34,220 nucleotides of DNA, from the NCBI GenBank assembly GCA_009699605.1, contig WLNW01000015.1, positions 1-34,220 of the forward strand, read 5' to 3'. The stretch is from Actinomycetota bacterium. GTDB lineage: Bacteria > Actinomycetota > Acidimicrobiia > Acidimicrobiales > WLNW01. Numbering within the stretch: position 1 is the stretch's first letter; each line of letters begins with the position of its first letter. The translations under genes were made by a program, and so were the position numbers. The notes beneath the pieces are model-generated. The model did not search any database. It was not told the DNA's origin and saw only the letters and a program-made list of their open reading frames with translations. Positions 7,998 through 14,100 of this stretch are shown piece after piece.

Positions 7998-8234
7998 CAG
8001 CGGACCGCCAACATGGTCACCTCGGGCGGGGACCGATACCCCGCGAAGGCGGAGAGGTCGACTGGTCACGGTGGCAGACGACCGCGGCGCTTCGCCTCGA
8101 AACTTGCGTCGCCGGTGCGCGATCCGTCGACGCAACACTGCCCCGTGGGGTCAGGTCACCGATGCGGACTACCGGGACGGGGGCGCGGACGTCGTGGTAT
8201 TCCTCCGAAACGTTCGCTCACCACGGCGGGCCAC

Positions 8235-8240
8235 TACTGT
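8235..8240 (+). promoter_or_regulatory. Putative -10 element (TACTGT) for leaderless small ORF and peroxiredoxin
   Basis: TACTGT ends 7 nt before the ATG at 8248, the same spacing as at pdxS, ruvC and apt. No ribosome-binding site lies between. Confidence 0.45.
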
Positions 8241-8247
8241 CCGCGTC

Positions 8248-8346
8248 ATGATCATTCGGCCCATCGCCCATGTCGTTCCTGCCGAGAGCTCGGACGAAGA
8301 GCCGGCGTTCGGTCGATCGGTGAGCGCGATCGGCGCGTTCCGATGA
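8248..8346 (+). CDS. 32-codon small ORF translationally coupled to the peroxiredoxin gene
   Basis: ATG at 8248 opens 32 codons (start MIIRPIAHVVPAESSDEEPA, end SAIGAFR) whose TGA overlaps the peroxiredoxin ATG as ATGA (8343-8346). A -10-like TACTGT lies 7 nt upstream, so the transcript would begin at this ATG and the peroxiredoxin would be translated by reinitiation. The downstream gene has no good Shine-Dalgarno of its own (GGCGCG only), which fits coupling. The peptide has no signal sequence, cysteine or known motif. It may be a real small protein, a leader peptide or chance; position and overlap are the only support. Confidence 0.45.
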   Translation: MIIRPIAHVVPAESSDEEPAFGRSVSAIGAFR

Positions 8347-8822
8347 GTGGGCCGCGCTTGTCGGCCGGCGACGCGGCCCCCGACTTCAGCATCGACGGGA
8401 CTGATGGCACGCCCGAGGGGCATCGCACGTACTCGCTCGCCGAGTTTCGTGGCCATCCCGTGGTGCTTGCCTTCTACCCGGCCGACAACTCGCCAGTGTG
8501 CAGGGTGCAGCTCGCGGCGTATTCCAACAGCGTGCGCGATCTCGACATCGCCGGCGCGCAAGTGCTCGGTCTGTCGCCGCAGTCGGTTGAGTCGCACGAC
8601 GCGTTCGCTACGACGCAAGGCGGGTACGCGTTTCCGCTCCTGGCAGATCGCGACAAGGCCGTAGGCGCGAGCTACTCGATCCTCGGACCGCTCGGGTTCT
8701 ATCGCCGATCGGTGTTCGTGATCGATGCCCAGGGCATCGTGCGCTACGCGCACCGCTCCGTGACGAGCCTGATGTACCAACCCACCGACATCATCGCGAC
8801 CGAACTGCGCAAGCTCGCCTGA
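8343..8822 (+). CDS. Peroxiredoxin of the AhpC/TSA-BCP superfamily, one-cysteine type
   Basis: Protein of 159 aa in the cytosol; reduces hydrogen peroxide or organic peroxides with a thiol electron donor. The thioredoxin-fold landmarks are APDFSI near residue 12, FRGHPVVLAFYPADNSPVC with the peroxidatic Cys53 in PxxxSxxC form (Ser50 instead of the more common Thr), and RRSVFVIDAQGIVRYAH. Cys53 is the only cysteine, so there is no resolving Cys; this points to an AhpE-like or other one-cysteine mechanism with an external thiol (mycothiol or a mycoredoxin in actinobacteria, by inference). The start ATG overlaps the small ORF upstream as ATGA. Longer in-frame extension to 8013 lacks support. Confidence 0.88.
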   Translation: MSGPRLSAGDAAPDFSIDGTDGTPEGHRTYSLAEFRGHPVVLAFYPADNSPVCRVQLAAYSNSVRDLDIAGAQVLGLSPQSVESHDAFATTQGGYAFPLLADRDKAVGASYSILGPLGFYRRSVFVIDAQGIVRYAHRSVTSLMYQPTDIIATELRKLA

Positions 8823-8918
8823 CGTCGACCGCCACGCGCCGCTCGCGGCGGTGGAAGGAGCGTCGGCTCGAGACATCGTTTCTTCCTCGGCATCGCCCCG
8901 CGAACCTGAAGGACGAGG

Positions 8919-8924
8919 TAGGTT
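8919..8924 (+). promoter_or_regulatory. Putative -10 element (TAGGTT) for leaderless ruvC
   Basis: TAGGTT ends 7 nt before the ruvC ATG at 8932, with no Shine-Dalgarno between. It would drive the ruvC-ruvA-ruvB unit. Confidence 0.5.
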
Positions 8925-8931
8925 CGTACAG

Positions 8932-9480
8932 ATGTTCGTACTCGGCGTCGATCCAGGGCTCACGCGTTGCGGGTATGGCTGCGTCGAGCAGCGCGGCCGC
9001 ATCCAGAAAGCGGTCGCGGCCGGGGTCATCGCCACGCCGCCCAGCATGCCGCTCCCCGAGCGCTTAGCCGAGCTGCAGCGAGAGTTCAAGGCCCTGTTAG
9101 CCGAGCTCCGACCCGACGAAGTGGCCATCGAACGGGTGCTGTTCCAGGTGAACGTGCGCACCGCCATGTCGGTCGGCCAGGCCAGCGGGGTGCTCATGGC
9201 CGAATCGGTCAACGCCGGGTGCTCGGTCACCGAGTACAGCCCGAACGAGGTGAAGGAGGCCGTGGCCGGGTGGGGCGCCGCACCCAAGGCCCAGGTCGAG
9301 CGAATGGTGCAGACCATTCTCGGCATCGATCAGCCGCTGCGCCCGGTCGACGCGTCCGATGCCATTGCGATCGCGCTGTGCCACCTGGCGCGCCGTTCGC
9401 GGGTTCCCCGGCACGTCGCGTCGTCCAGCAAAAACCCGGCGGCCGGGCGGCGCCTTTCACCGAACGGAGTGCCGCGATGA
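8932..9480 (+). CDS. ruvC: Holliday-junction resolvase RuvC
   Basis: Protein of 182 aa; a dimeric endonuclease that cuts four-way junctions moved by RuvAB. The four acidic catalytic residues are in place: D7 in LGVDPGLTRCG, E67 in VAIERVLF, and D140/D143 in PVDASDAIAIALCH. NVRTAMSVGQASGV is the usual central helix. ATG 8932 gives the canonical RuvC N-terminus; a GTG at 8851 in the same frame would add 27 residues with no homology and would place the -10-like TAGGTT inside the gene. The C-terminal 25 residues are basic and variable. The stop overlaps ruvA as ATGA. Confidence 0.96.
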   Translation: MFVLGVDPGLTRCGYGCVEQRGRIQKAVAAGVIATPPSMPLPERLAELQREFKALLAELRPDEVAIERVLFQVNVRTAMSVGQASGVLMAESVNAGCSVTEYSPNEVKEAVAGWGAAPKAQVERMVQTILGIDQPLRPVDASDAIAIALCHLARRSRVPRHVASSSKNPAAGRRLSPNGVPR

Positions 9481-10115
9481 TCGGCTCCTTGCGAGGCCTC
9501 CTGCTCGACCGCGACCGCAACTTCGGTGAGGTGCTGGTCGAGGTGGGCGGGCTCGGCTACCGCATCACCGTCACGCCGAACACGTCGCTCGATCTCGGCG
9601 AAGTGGGCGACACCGTGTTTGTCCACATCCACCATCACGTACGCGAGGATGCGGTCACGCTCTACGGTTTCGCCACCAAGGAGGAGCGCTCGTGCTTCGA
9701 GGCGCTCATCAGTGCGCACGGTGTCGGGCCATCGCTCGCCCTCGCCATCTTGTCCGTGCACGCTCCGGCGCAGCTTCGCCTCGCGCTTGCCTCCGACGAC
9801 GTCGCCTCGCTGTGCCTCGTGCCCGGCGTGGGCCGAAAGACCGCGGTCCGGCTGCTCGTCGAGCTCAAGTCCAAGCTCGACCTGCCTGATGTGGTCGAGC
9901 TCGCCGCGCTTGCCGATGCCGCGGCCGGTCACGAGCCCTCTGGCGCCGGCCGTGGGGCGCGGCCGTCGAACGTGCTGGCCGACGTGCGCGACGCGCTCGG
10001 GGGACTCGGCTACGACCTCGACGAGATCCGTGACGTGCTCGGGCGCCTGCCAGCCGAAGGCGACGCAGCCGATCTCGTGCGCCAGGCGCTGAAGCTACTG
10101 GCAGTGCGCGTGTGA
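9477..10115 (+). CDS. ruvA: Holliday-junction branch-migration protein RuvA
   Basis: Protein of 212 aa that binds the open four-way junction as a tetramer and loads RuvB. Domains in order: OB-fold (MIGSLRGLL to about 65, with VGGLGYRI and [14 protein letters not shown]), two helix-hairpin-helix motifs ([17 protein letters not shown] and [20 protein letters not shown]), an acidic/Ala-Gly linker (about 140-162) and the RuvB-binding UBA-like domain III ([16 protein letters not shown]). The ATG overlaps the ruvC stop; GGAG at about 9465 serves as RBS. The stop overlaps the ruvB GTG. Length is in the family range. Confidence 0.96.
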   Translation: MIGSLRGLLLDRDRNFGEVLVEVGGLGYRITVTPNTSLDLGEVGDTVFVHIHHHVREDAVTLYGFATKEERSCFEALISAHGVGPSLALAILSVHAPAQLRLALASDDVASLCLVPGVGRKTAVRLLVELKSKLDLPDVVELAALADAAAGHEPSGAGRGARPSNVLADVRDALGGLGYDLDEIRDVLGRLPAEGDAADLVRQALKLLAVRV

Positions 10116-11218
10116 GGAAGGAGCTTCTTTCGCCCGACCCGGCCGATGCCGGCGACCCGCGTGGGGCCGGCCCGAGCAACGAGCTCCTTTCGCCCGAACC
10201 CGTACCCGACGATCCGGTCGAGACCGAAACCGAGGTGGGGCTGCGTCCCCGCACGCTCAGCGACTTCGTGGGCCAGCGCGAGCTCAAGGCGCAGCTAGGC
10301 GTCATCCTCGGCGCAGCGCGCCAGCGCGGCCAGGCGGCCGATCACTTGTTGTTCGCCGGGCCACCGGGGCTGGGCAAGACCACGCTTGCCCACATCATCG
10401 CCGTCGAGATGGATGCCGAGCTGCACATCACCTCGGGCCCTGCGCTCGAGCGTGCCGGCGACCTCGCGGCCATCCTCACCAAACTCGAGGACGGCGATGT
10501 GCTGTTCATCGACGAGATCCACCGGCTGTCGCGAGTGATCGAGGAAGTCCTCTATCCCGCCATGGAGGACTTCAAGCTCGACCTGGTGCTCGGCAAAGGT
10601 CCCGCAGCGCGCACGCTGCGCCTCGATCTGCCCCGGTTCACCCTCGTGGGCGCCACCACGCGCACCGGGCTGATCACGGGTCCATTGCGCGACCGATTCG
10701 GGCTCGTCGAACGACTCGACTACTACGAACCCGCCGATCTCGAATCGATCGTCGCGCGAACGGCGCGCATCCTCGGCGTGCGCCTCGATGACGAAGGCGC
10801 CTACGAGATCGCCAAGCGGTCGCGTGGCACCCCGCGCATTGCGAACCGTCTCCTGCGCCAGGTGCGTGACTTCTCCGAGGTGCACCGCGAGGGATTCGTT
10901 GACGGCAAGGTCGCGCAGGAAGGCCTCACGTTCTTCGGGGTCGACAATCTCGGCCTCGACAAACCCACCCGGGCCATCCTCACGGCGCTCTGCAGCCGTT
11001 TCCGCGGTGGGCCAGTGGGGTTGTCCACGTTGGCTATCAGCGTCAGCGAACCCACCGAGACGGTCGAGGACGTATACGAGCCGTTTCTCATCCAGCAGGG
11101 TCTGCTCATGCGCACCCCACGTGGCCGGGTTGCCACCCTCGAGGCCTGGCAGCACCTGGGTCTGCTCCCGCCGGCCAGCGCCGCCGATGTCTCGGCGATC
11201 CCCGGCCTGCTCGACTGA
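10112..11218 (+). CDS. ruvB: Holliday-junction branch-migration ATPase RuvB
   Basis: Protein of 368 aa; hexameric AAA+ motor that drives branch migration with RuvA. Seen: Walker [10 protein letters not shown] (83-91), Walker [10 protein letters not shown] (131-139), sensor 1 GATTRTG, arginine-finger segment [11 protein letters not shown], sensor 2 region [19 protein letters not shown] and the C-terminal winged helix ending in a hydrophobic tail. GTG 10112 overlaps the ruvA stop (GTGA). The roughly 40 residues before the [12 protein letters not shown] block are longer than in many RuvB proteins and contain a short duplication (ELLSPDP at 4-10, ELLSPEP at 24-30). A shorter start inside this region cannot be excluded, but no ATG or GTG with a good RBS is seen there. 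Confidence 0.96.
   Translation: MRKELLSPDPADAGDPRGAGPSNELLSPEPVPDDPVETETEVGLRPRTLSDFVGQRELKAQLGVILGAARQRGQAADHLLFAGPPGLGKTTLAHIIAVEMDAELHITSGPALERAGDLAAILTKLEDGDVLFIDEIHRLSRVIEEVLYPAMEDFKLDLVLGKGPAARTLRLDLPRFTLVGATTRTGLITGPLRDRFGLVERLDYYEPADLESIVARTARILGVRLDDEGAYEIAKRSRGTPRIANRLLRQVRDFSEVHREGFVDGKVAQEGLTFFGVDNLGLDKPTRAILTALCSRFRGGPVGLSTLAISVSEPTETVEDVYEPFLIQQGLLMRTPRGRVATLEAWQHLGLLPPASAADVSAIPGLLD
10121..10200 (+). repeat. Imperfect 20-bp direct repeat inside ruvB, copies 60 bp apart
   Basis: Copies at 10121-10140 and 10181-10200 match at 18 of 20 positions (GAGCTYCTTTCGCCCGAMCC) and are exactly 60 bp apart, so the frame is kept and ELLSPxP is encoded twice. The 40 bp between show no further identity. 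Confidence 0.7.
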
Positions 11219-11231
11219 CGCCACTGCGCCC

Positions 11232-11237
11232 TATCGT
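11232..11237 (+). promoter_or_regulatory. Putative -10 element (TATCGT) for leaderless queA
   Basis: TATCGT ends 6 nt before the queA GTG at 11244, 13 nt after the ruvB stop. No Shine-Dalgarno lies between. Confidence 0.45.
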
Positions 11238-11243
11238 TTCCCG

Positions 11244-12233
11244 GTGCACATCGACGAGTTCGCCTATGACTTGCCGGTCGGGCTCATCGCGCAGCACCCG
11301 GCGGAGCCACGCGACGCGTCCAGGATGCTGGTCGATCTCGACGGCACCGTCGAACACCGGCGCACCGGCGAGCTCGCCTCGTTCGTCCGACCCGGCGACC
11401 TGCTCGTGGTCAACGACACGCGGGTGCTTCCCGGACGCATCCGGTTCCGGCGTGACAGCGGGGGAGCGGCCGAAGTGCTGTTGCTCGAGGAGCGACGCGA
11501 AGCAGTATGGGAAGCGTTGGTGCGGCCGAGCCGCAAGCTGCCGCCCGGGACACGGGTCGAGGTCGGCGACGACTTGTGCCTCGAGTTCGCCGACGACCTC
11601 GGCGAAGGGCGCCGGTTGGTCCGCGTCGAGACGGCCGATCTGCTGGCGTCGCTCGACGTGCACGGTGAGATGCCCCTGCCGCCTTACATTACCGAGCGGC
11701 TCACCGACCCCAGTCGCTACCAGACCGTCTATGCGGAGCGTGCGGCCTCCGCTGCCGCGCCCACCGCCGGTTTGCACCTCACGCCCGAGGTGCTCGACGC
11801 GTGCGTGGCCGCGGGTGGCGCCGTCGCCCACGTCGAGCTGATGGTCGGTCTCGACACGTTTCGTCCAATCGCCGTCGAGAACGTGGCCGACCATGTCATG
11901 CACACCGAGCGCTACAGCGTTCCTGTCGCGACATGGGAGGCCGTGCGACGTGCGTCGCGGGTGATCGCGGTGGGTACCACGTCGGTGCGCGCGTTGGAGT
12001 CGGCGGCGGCACGAGGTGACCTGGCGGGGCGTACCGATCTGTTCATCCGGCGGCCTTATCCGTTCGCCGTGGTCGACGTGTTGTTCACGAACTTCCACTT
12101 GTCGCGTTCCAGCCTGCTCGTGCTGGTCGACGCGTTCATCGGGCCGCGCTGGCGCGAGCTCTACGCGACCGCGATCGCCGAGCAGTACCGCTTGCTCTCG
12201 TTCGGCGATGCCATGCTCGTGGCAAGGCGGTGA
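11244..12233 (+). CDS. queA: tRNA preQ1(34) S-adenosylmethionine ribosyltransferase-isomerase QueA
   Basis: Protein of 329 aa. It transfers and rearranges the ribosyl part of SAM onto preQ1 at position 34 of tRNAs with GUN anticodons, giving epoxyqueuosine; the step after Tgt. Family blocks visible: IDEFAYDLPVGLIAQHPAEPRDASRML at the start (shown in part), GDLLVVNDTRVLPGRI, VRPSRKLPPGT, MPLPPYI, and ERAASAAAPTAGLHLT matching the usual GSVAAPTAGLHFT. GTG 11244 gives the standard N-terminus (VHIDEFAYDLP). It follows ruvB by 25 nt and is followed by a small gene and tgt, so a queuosine unit is clear. No queE, queF or queG is seen in the window. Confidence 0.94.
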   Translation: MHIDEFAYDLPVGLIAQHPAEPRDASRMLVDLDGTVEHRRTGELASFVRPGDLLVVNDTRVLPGRIRFRRDSGGAAEVLLLEERREAVWEALVRPSRKLPPGTRVEVGDDLCLEFADDLGEGRRLVRVETADLLASLDVHGEMPLPPYITERLTDPSRYQTVYAERAASAAAPTAGLHLTPEVLDACVAAGGAVAHVELMVGLDTFRPIAVENVADHVMHTERYSVPVATWEAVRRASRVIAVGTTSVRALESAAARGDLAGRTDLFIRRPYPFAVVDVLFTNFHLSRSSLLVLVDAFIGPRWRELYATAIAEQYRLLSFGDAMLVARR

Positions 12234-12580
12234 TGGTGGCCAAGATCGTGATCACGAACGACCGAGGAGTGTGGCGCGTCTCGCGTCGGGTGCTCGGATC
12301 CTCCGCGCCGATGGCCCCGGGGCTGATCATCGCGCGAAGCCTGGTGCGCCTCGTCGCGTTCCCGGTGCTATTGGTGCTGAATCTTCTGGGATTGCGTTCG
12401 TGGCGTGTCGAGGCGCGCACGGTCGATTCGCTTCCAGTGGTCTGGTACGTCCGTGGCACGCGGCGCGCTGGTTGGGTGGCGCTCGAAGCAGTTGGCGCGC
12501 TCGTCGAAGGGCGCCCACTCGACGACGTGCTCCCCGCTGTTCGAGACCGCACCGATCGCAAGAGAGCGTCGCCCTCATGA
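12233..12580 (+). CDS. Small protein of unknown function between queA and tgt
   Basis: Protein of 115 aa. Its ATG overlaps the queA stop (TGATG) and its stop overlaps the tgt ATG (ATGA), so translation is coupled to both. It has one hydrophobic stretch (about 27-53, PGLIIARSLVRLVAFPVLLV and following) that could be a membrane helix, and a WRVEARTVDSLPVVWYVRGTRRAGWVAL section that looks like beta-strands. I do not recognise a family. Its embedding suggests a role or at least co-expression with the queuosine genes; nothing in the sequence shows a catalytic motif. A GTG 3 nt upstream is an alternative start. Confidence 0.75.
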   Translation: MVAKIVITNDRGVWRVSRRVLGSSAPMAPGLIIARSLVRLVAFPVLLVLNLLGLRSWRVEARTVDSLPVVWYVRGTRRAGWVALEAVGALVEGRPLDDVLPAVRDRTDRKRASPS

Positions 12581-13689
12581 AGGCCACCTTCGTTGAGCAT
12601 GCACACGATGGCGCGGCCCGCGTCGGACGCGTGCGCACGGCCCGTGGCTCGTTCGCCACGCCGTGCTTCATGCCGGTGGGCACGCGCGGCGCGGTGCGCC
12701 ACCTGTCGGCCGGCGATCTCGAGATGCTCGGCGCCGAGGTGGTGCTCGGCAACACGTACCACCTCATGCTGCGACCCGGCGCCGAGACGGTGCGCGCGCT
12801 CGGCGGACTCCACCGGTTCACCGACTGGGGCGGCCACGTGCTCACCGACTCGGGCGGCTACCAGATCTTCTCGCTCGAACCCAAGGTCGACGACGAGGGC
12901 GCGGTGTTCAAGAGCGTGTACGACGGCTCGAAGCACCGGCTCACTCCCGAAGGTGCAGTCGACGTACAGCATGCGCTCGGCAGCGACATCCAGATGGTGC
13001 TCGACGTGTGTCCGCCGGCTGACGCCACGGCCGACGTGCTGCGCGCCGCGGTCGATCGCACGGCGCTCTGGGCCGCGCGCGGTCGCGAGCGGTTCCTCGC
13101 GAGCGGTGACGACCTCGTGGCCCGTCATCACCAGTTCGGCATCGTGCAGGGCGGCACCGATCACGCCATGCGTCGCGAGTCGACTGAACGGATCCTCGAG
13201 GTGGGCTTCGACGGGTACGCGGTCGGTGGCCTGTCCGTGGGCGAGACGCGTGACGAGATGCTGCCCGCGCTGCACGAGGCGACCGCCATGCTGCCCGCCG
13301 ATCAGCCGCGCTACTTCATGGGCCTCGGCGATCCGGTGGGCATCGTCGAGGTCGTCGCCCTCGGCGTCGACATGTTCGATTGCGTGCTCCCCACGCGGCT
13401 GGCGCGCCACGGCACGCTGCTCACCACCGACGGGCGGCTCAACATCCGCCGGGCCGAGTACGCCCGCGACGACAACCCGATCGACGAGAAGCTCGTCGGC
13501 AGCCCCGTGGCGCGCTATAGCCGCGGGTACCTTCGCCATCTCCTGAGCGTCGACGAGCCCACGGCCGGGCGATTACTCACCTTGCACAATCTGTGGTGGT
13601 TGTTGTCGTTCGTCGAGGCGCTGCGGGCCGCGATCACGGCTGGGCAGTTCGCCGCGTTCCGAGCCGAAACCCACGCCATCTGGGGTTGA
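12577..13689 (+). CDS. tgt: tRNA-guanine transglycosylase lacking the zinc-binding cysteines
   Basis: Protein of 370 aa. Bacterial Tgt swaps G34 of GUN-anticodon tRNAs for preQ1. Compared from memory with Zymomonas Tgt, the segment from the nucleophile onward aligns without gaps (offset 12). Active-site residues are present: D91 (LTDSGGYQIF), D143 (QMVLDVC), GIVQGG at 188-193 and nucleophile D268 in MFDCVLPTR, with the tRNA-contact arginines R274 and R277. The zinc site is not: the CxCxxC positions are L306, G308 and V311, within DEKLVGSPVARYSRGY, while the fourth ligand His337 (LLTLHNL) remains. The conserved YSRxYLxHL follows directly, so this is substitution, not deletion. The enzyme probably still folds and may work without zinc, or may have changed partner or tRNA use. 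ATG overlaps the upstream stop. Confidence 0.93.
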   Translation: MKATFVEHAHDGAARVGRVRTARGSFATPCFMPVGTRGAVRHLSAGDLEMLGAEVVLGNTYHLMLRPGAETVRALGGLHRFTDWGGHVLTDSGGYQIFSLEPKVDDEGAVFKSVYDGSKHRLTPEGAVDVQHALGSDIQMVLDVCPPADATADVLRAAVDRTALWAARGRERFLASGDDLVARHHQFGIVQGGTDHAMRRESTERILEVGFDGYAVGGLSVGETRDEMLPALHEATAMLPADQPRYFMGLGDPVGIVEVVALGVDMFDCVLPTRLARHGTLLTTDGRLNIRRAEYARDDNPIDEKLVGSPVARYSRGYLRHLLSVDEPTAGRLLTLHNLWWLLSFVEALRAAITAGQFAAFRAETHAIWG

Positions 13690-13773
13690 GCACCCGCGAG
13701 GTCGTGCCCGCGGCCCGGGTCGAATGGCTGATGGTTCCGTGATGGAAGAGCGAGAGCCGAGGTCAACGCACGC

Positions 13774-13779
13774 TAGATT
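13774..13779 (+). promoter_or_regulatory. Putative -10 element (TAGATT) upstream of yajC
   Basis: TAGATT predicts a transcript start near 13786 and a leader of about 39 nt with a GGAAGG ribosome-binding site before yajC. No clear -35 is seen. Confidence 0.35.
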
Positions 13780-13811
13780 CATCGGGCTCGCGCCGACTGC
13801 GACGCGTTTCC

Positions 13812-13824
13812 GGAAGGTTCTTCC
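13812..13824 (+). promoter_or_regulatory. Small hairpin covering the yajC ribosome-binding site
   Basis: GGAAG-GTT-CTTCC is a perfect 5-bp inverted repeat that abuts the yajC ATG and contains the Shine-Dalgarno GGAAGG. If formed in the mRNA it would hide the site. The stem is short, so a regulatory effect is uncertain. Confidence 0.35.
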
Positions 13825-14100
13825 ATGAGCTATCTCATCTTGCCGCTGCTTGTGCTCGCGATGTTCTACCTGGTCTACATGCCCCAGCAGAAGCAGAAGA
13901 AGCAGCAAGCGGCGCTCCTCGCGTCCCTGGACGAAGGCGACGCGGTGTTGACCAGTGGTGGCATCTACGGGGTCATCGCCGAGGTCGACGGCGACTCCGT
14001 GTACCTCGAGGTCGCGCCCGGGATCGAACTGCACGTGTCCAAGACCGCGGTGCTCCGCAAGGTCATCGAAACAACTGAATCCTCCTCCGAAGGCAAGTAG
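13825..14100 (+). CDS. yajC: Preprotein translocase subunit YajC
   Basis: Protein of 91 aa, accessory subunit of the Sec translocon together with SecDF. One N-terminal transmembrane helix (LILPLLVLAMFYLVYM, about 4-19), then PQQKQKKQQAALLASLDEGD with the usual basic helix, then GDAVLTSGGIYGVIAEVDGD and an IELHVSKTAVLRKV block, as in the family. The gene ends with TAG immediately before the secD ATG, no spacer at all. It begins the yajC-secD-secF set, 135 nt after tgt, the same order as in E. coli (queA-tgt-yajC-secD-secF). Confidence 0.94.
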   Translation: MSYLILPLLVLAMFYLVYMPQQKQKKQQAALLASLDEGDAVLTSGGIYGVIAEVDGDSVYLEVAPGIELHVSKTAVLRKVIETTESSSEGK

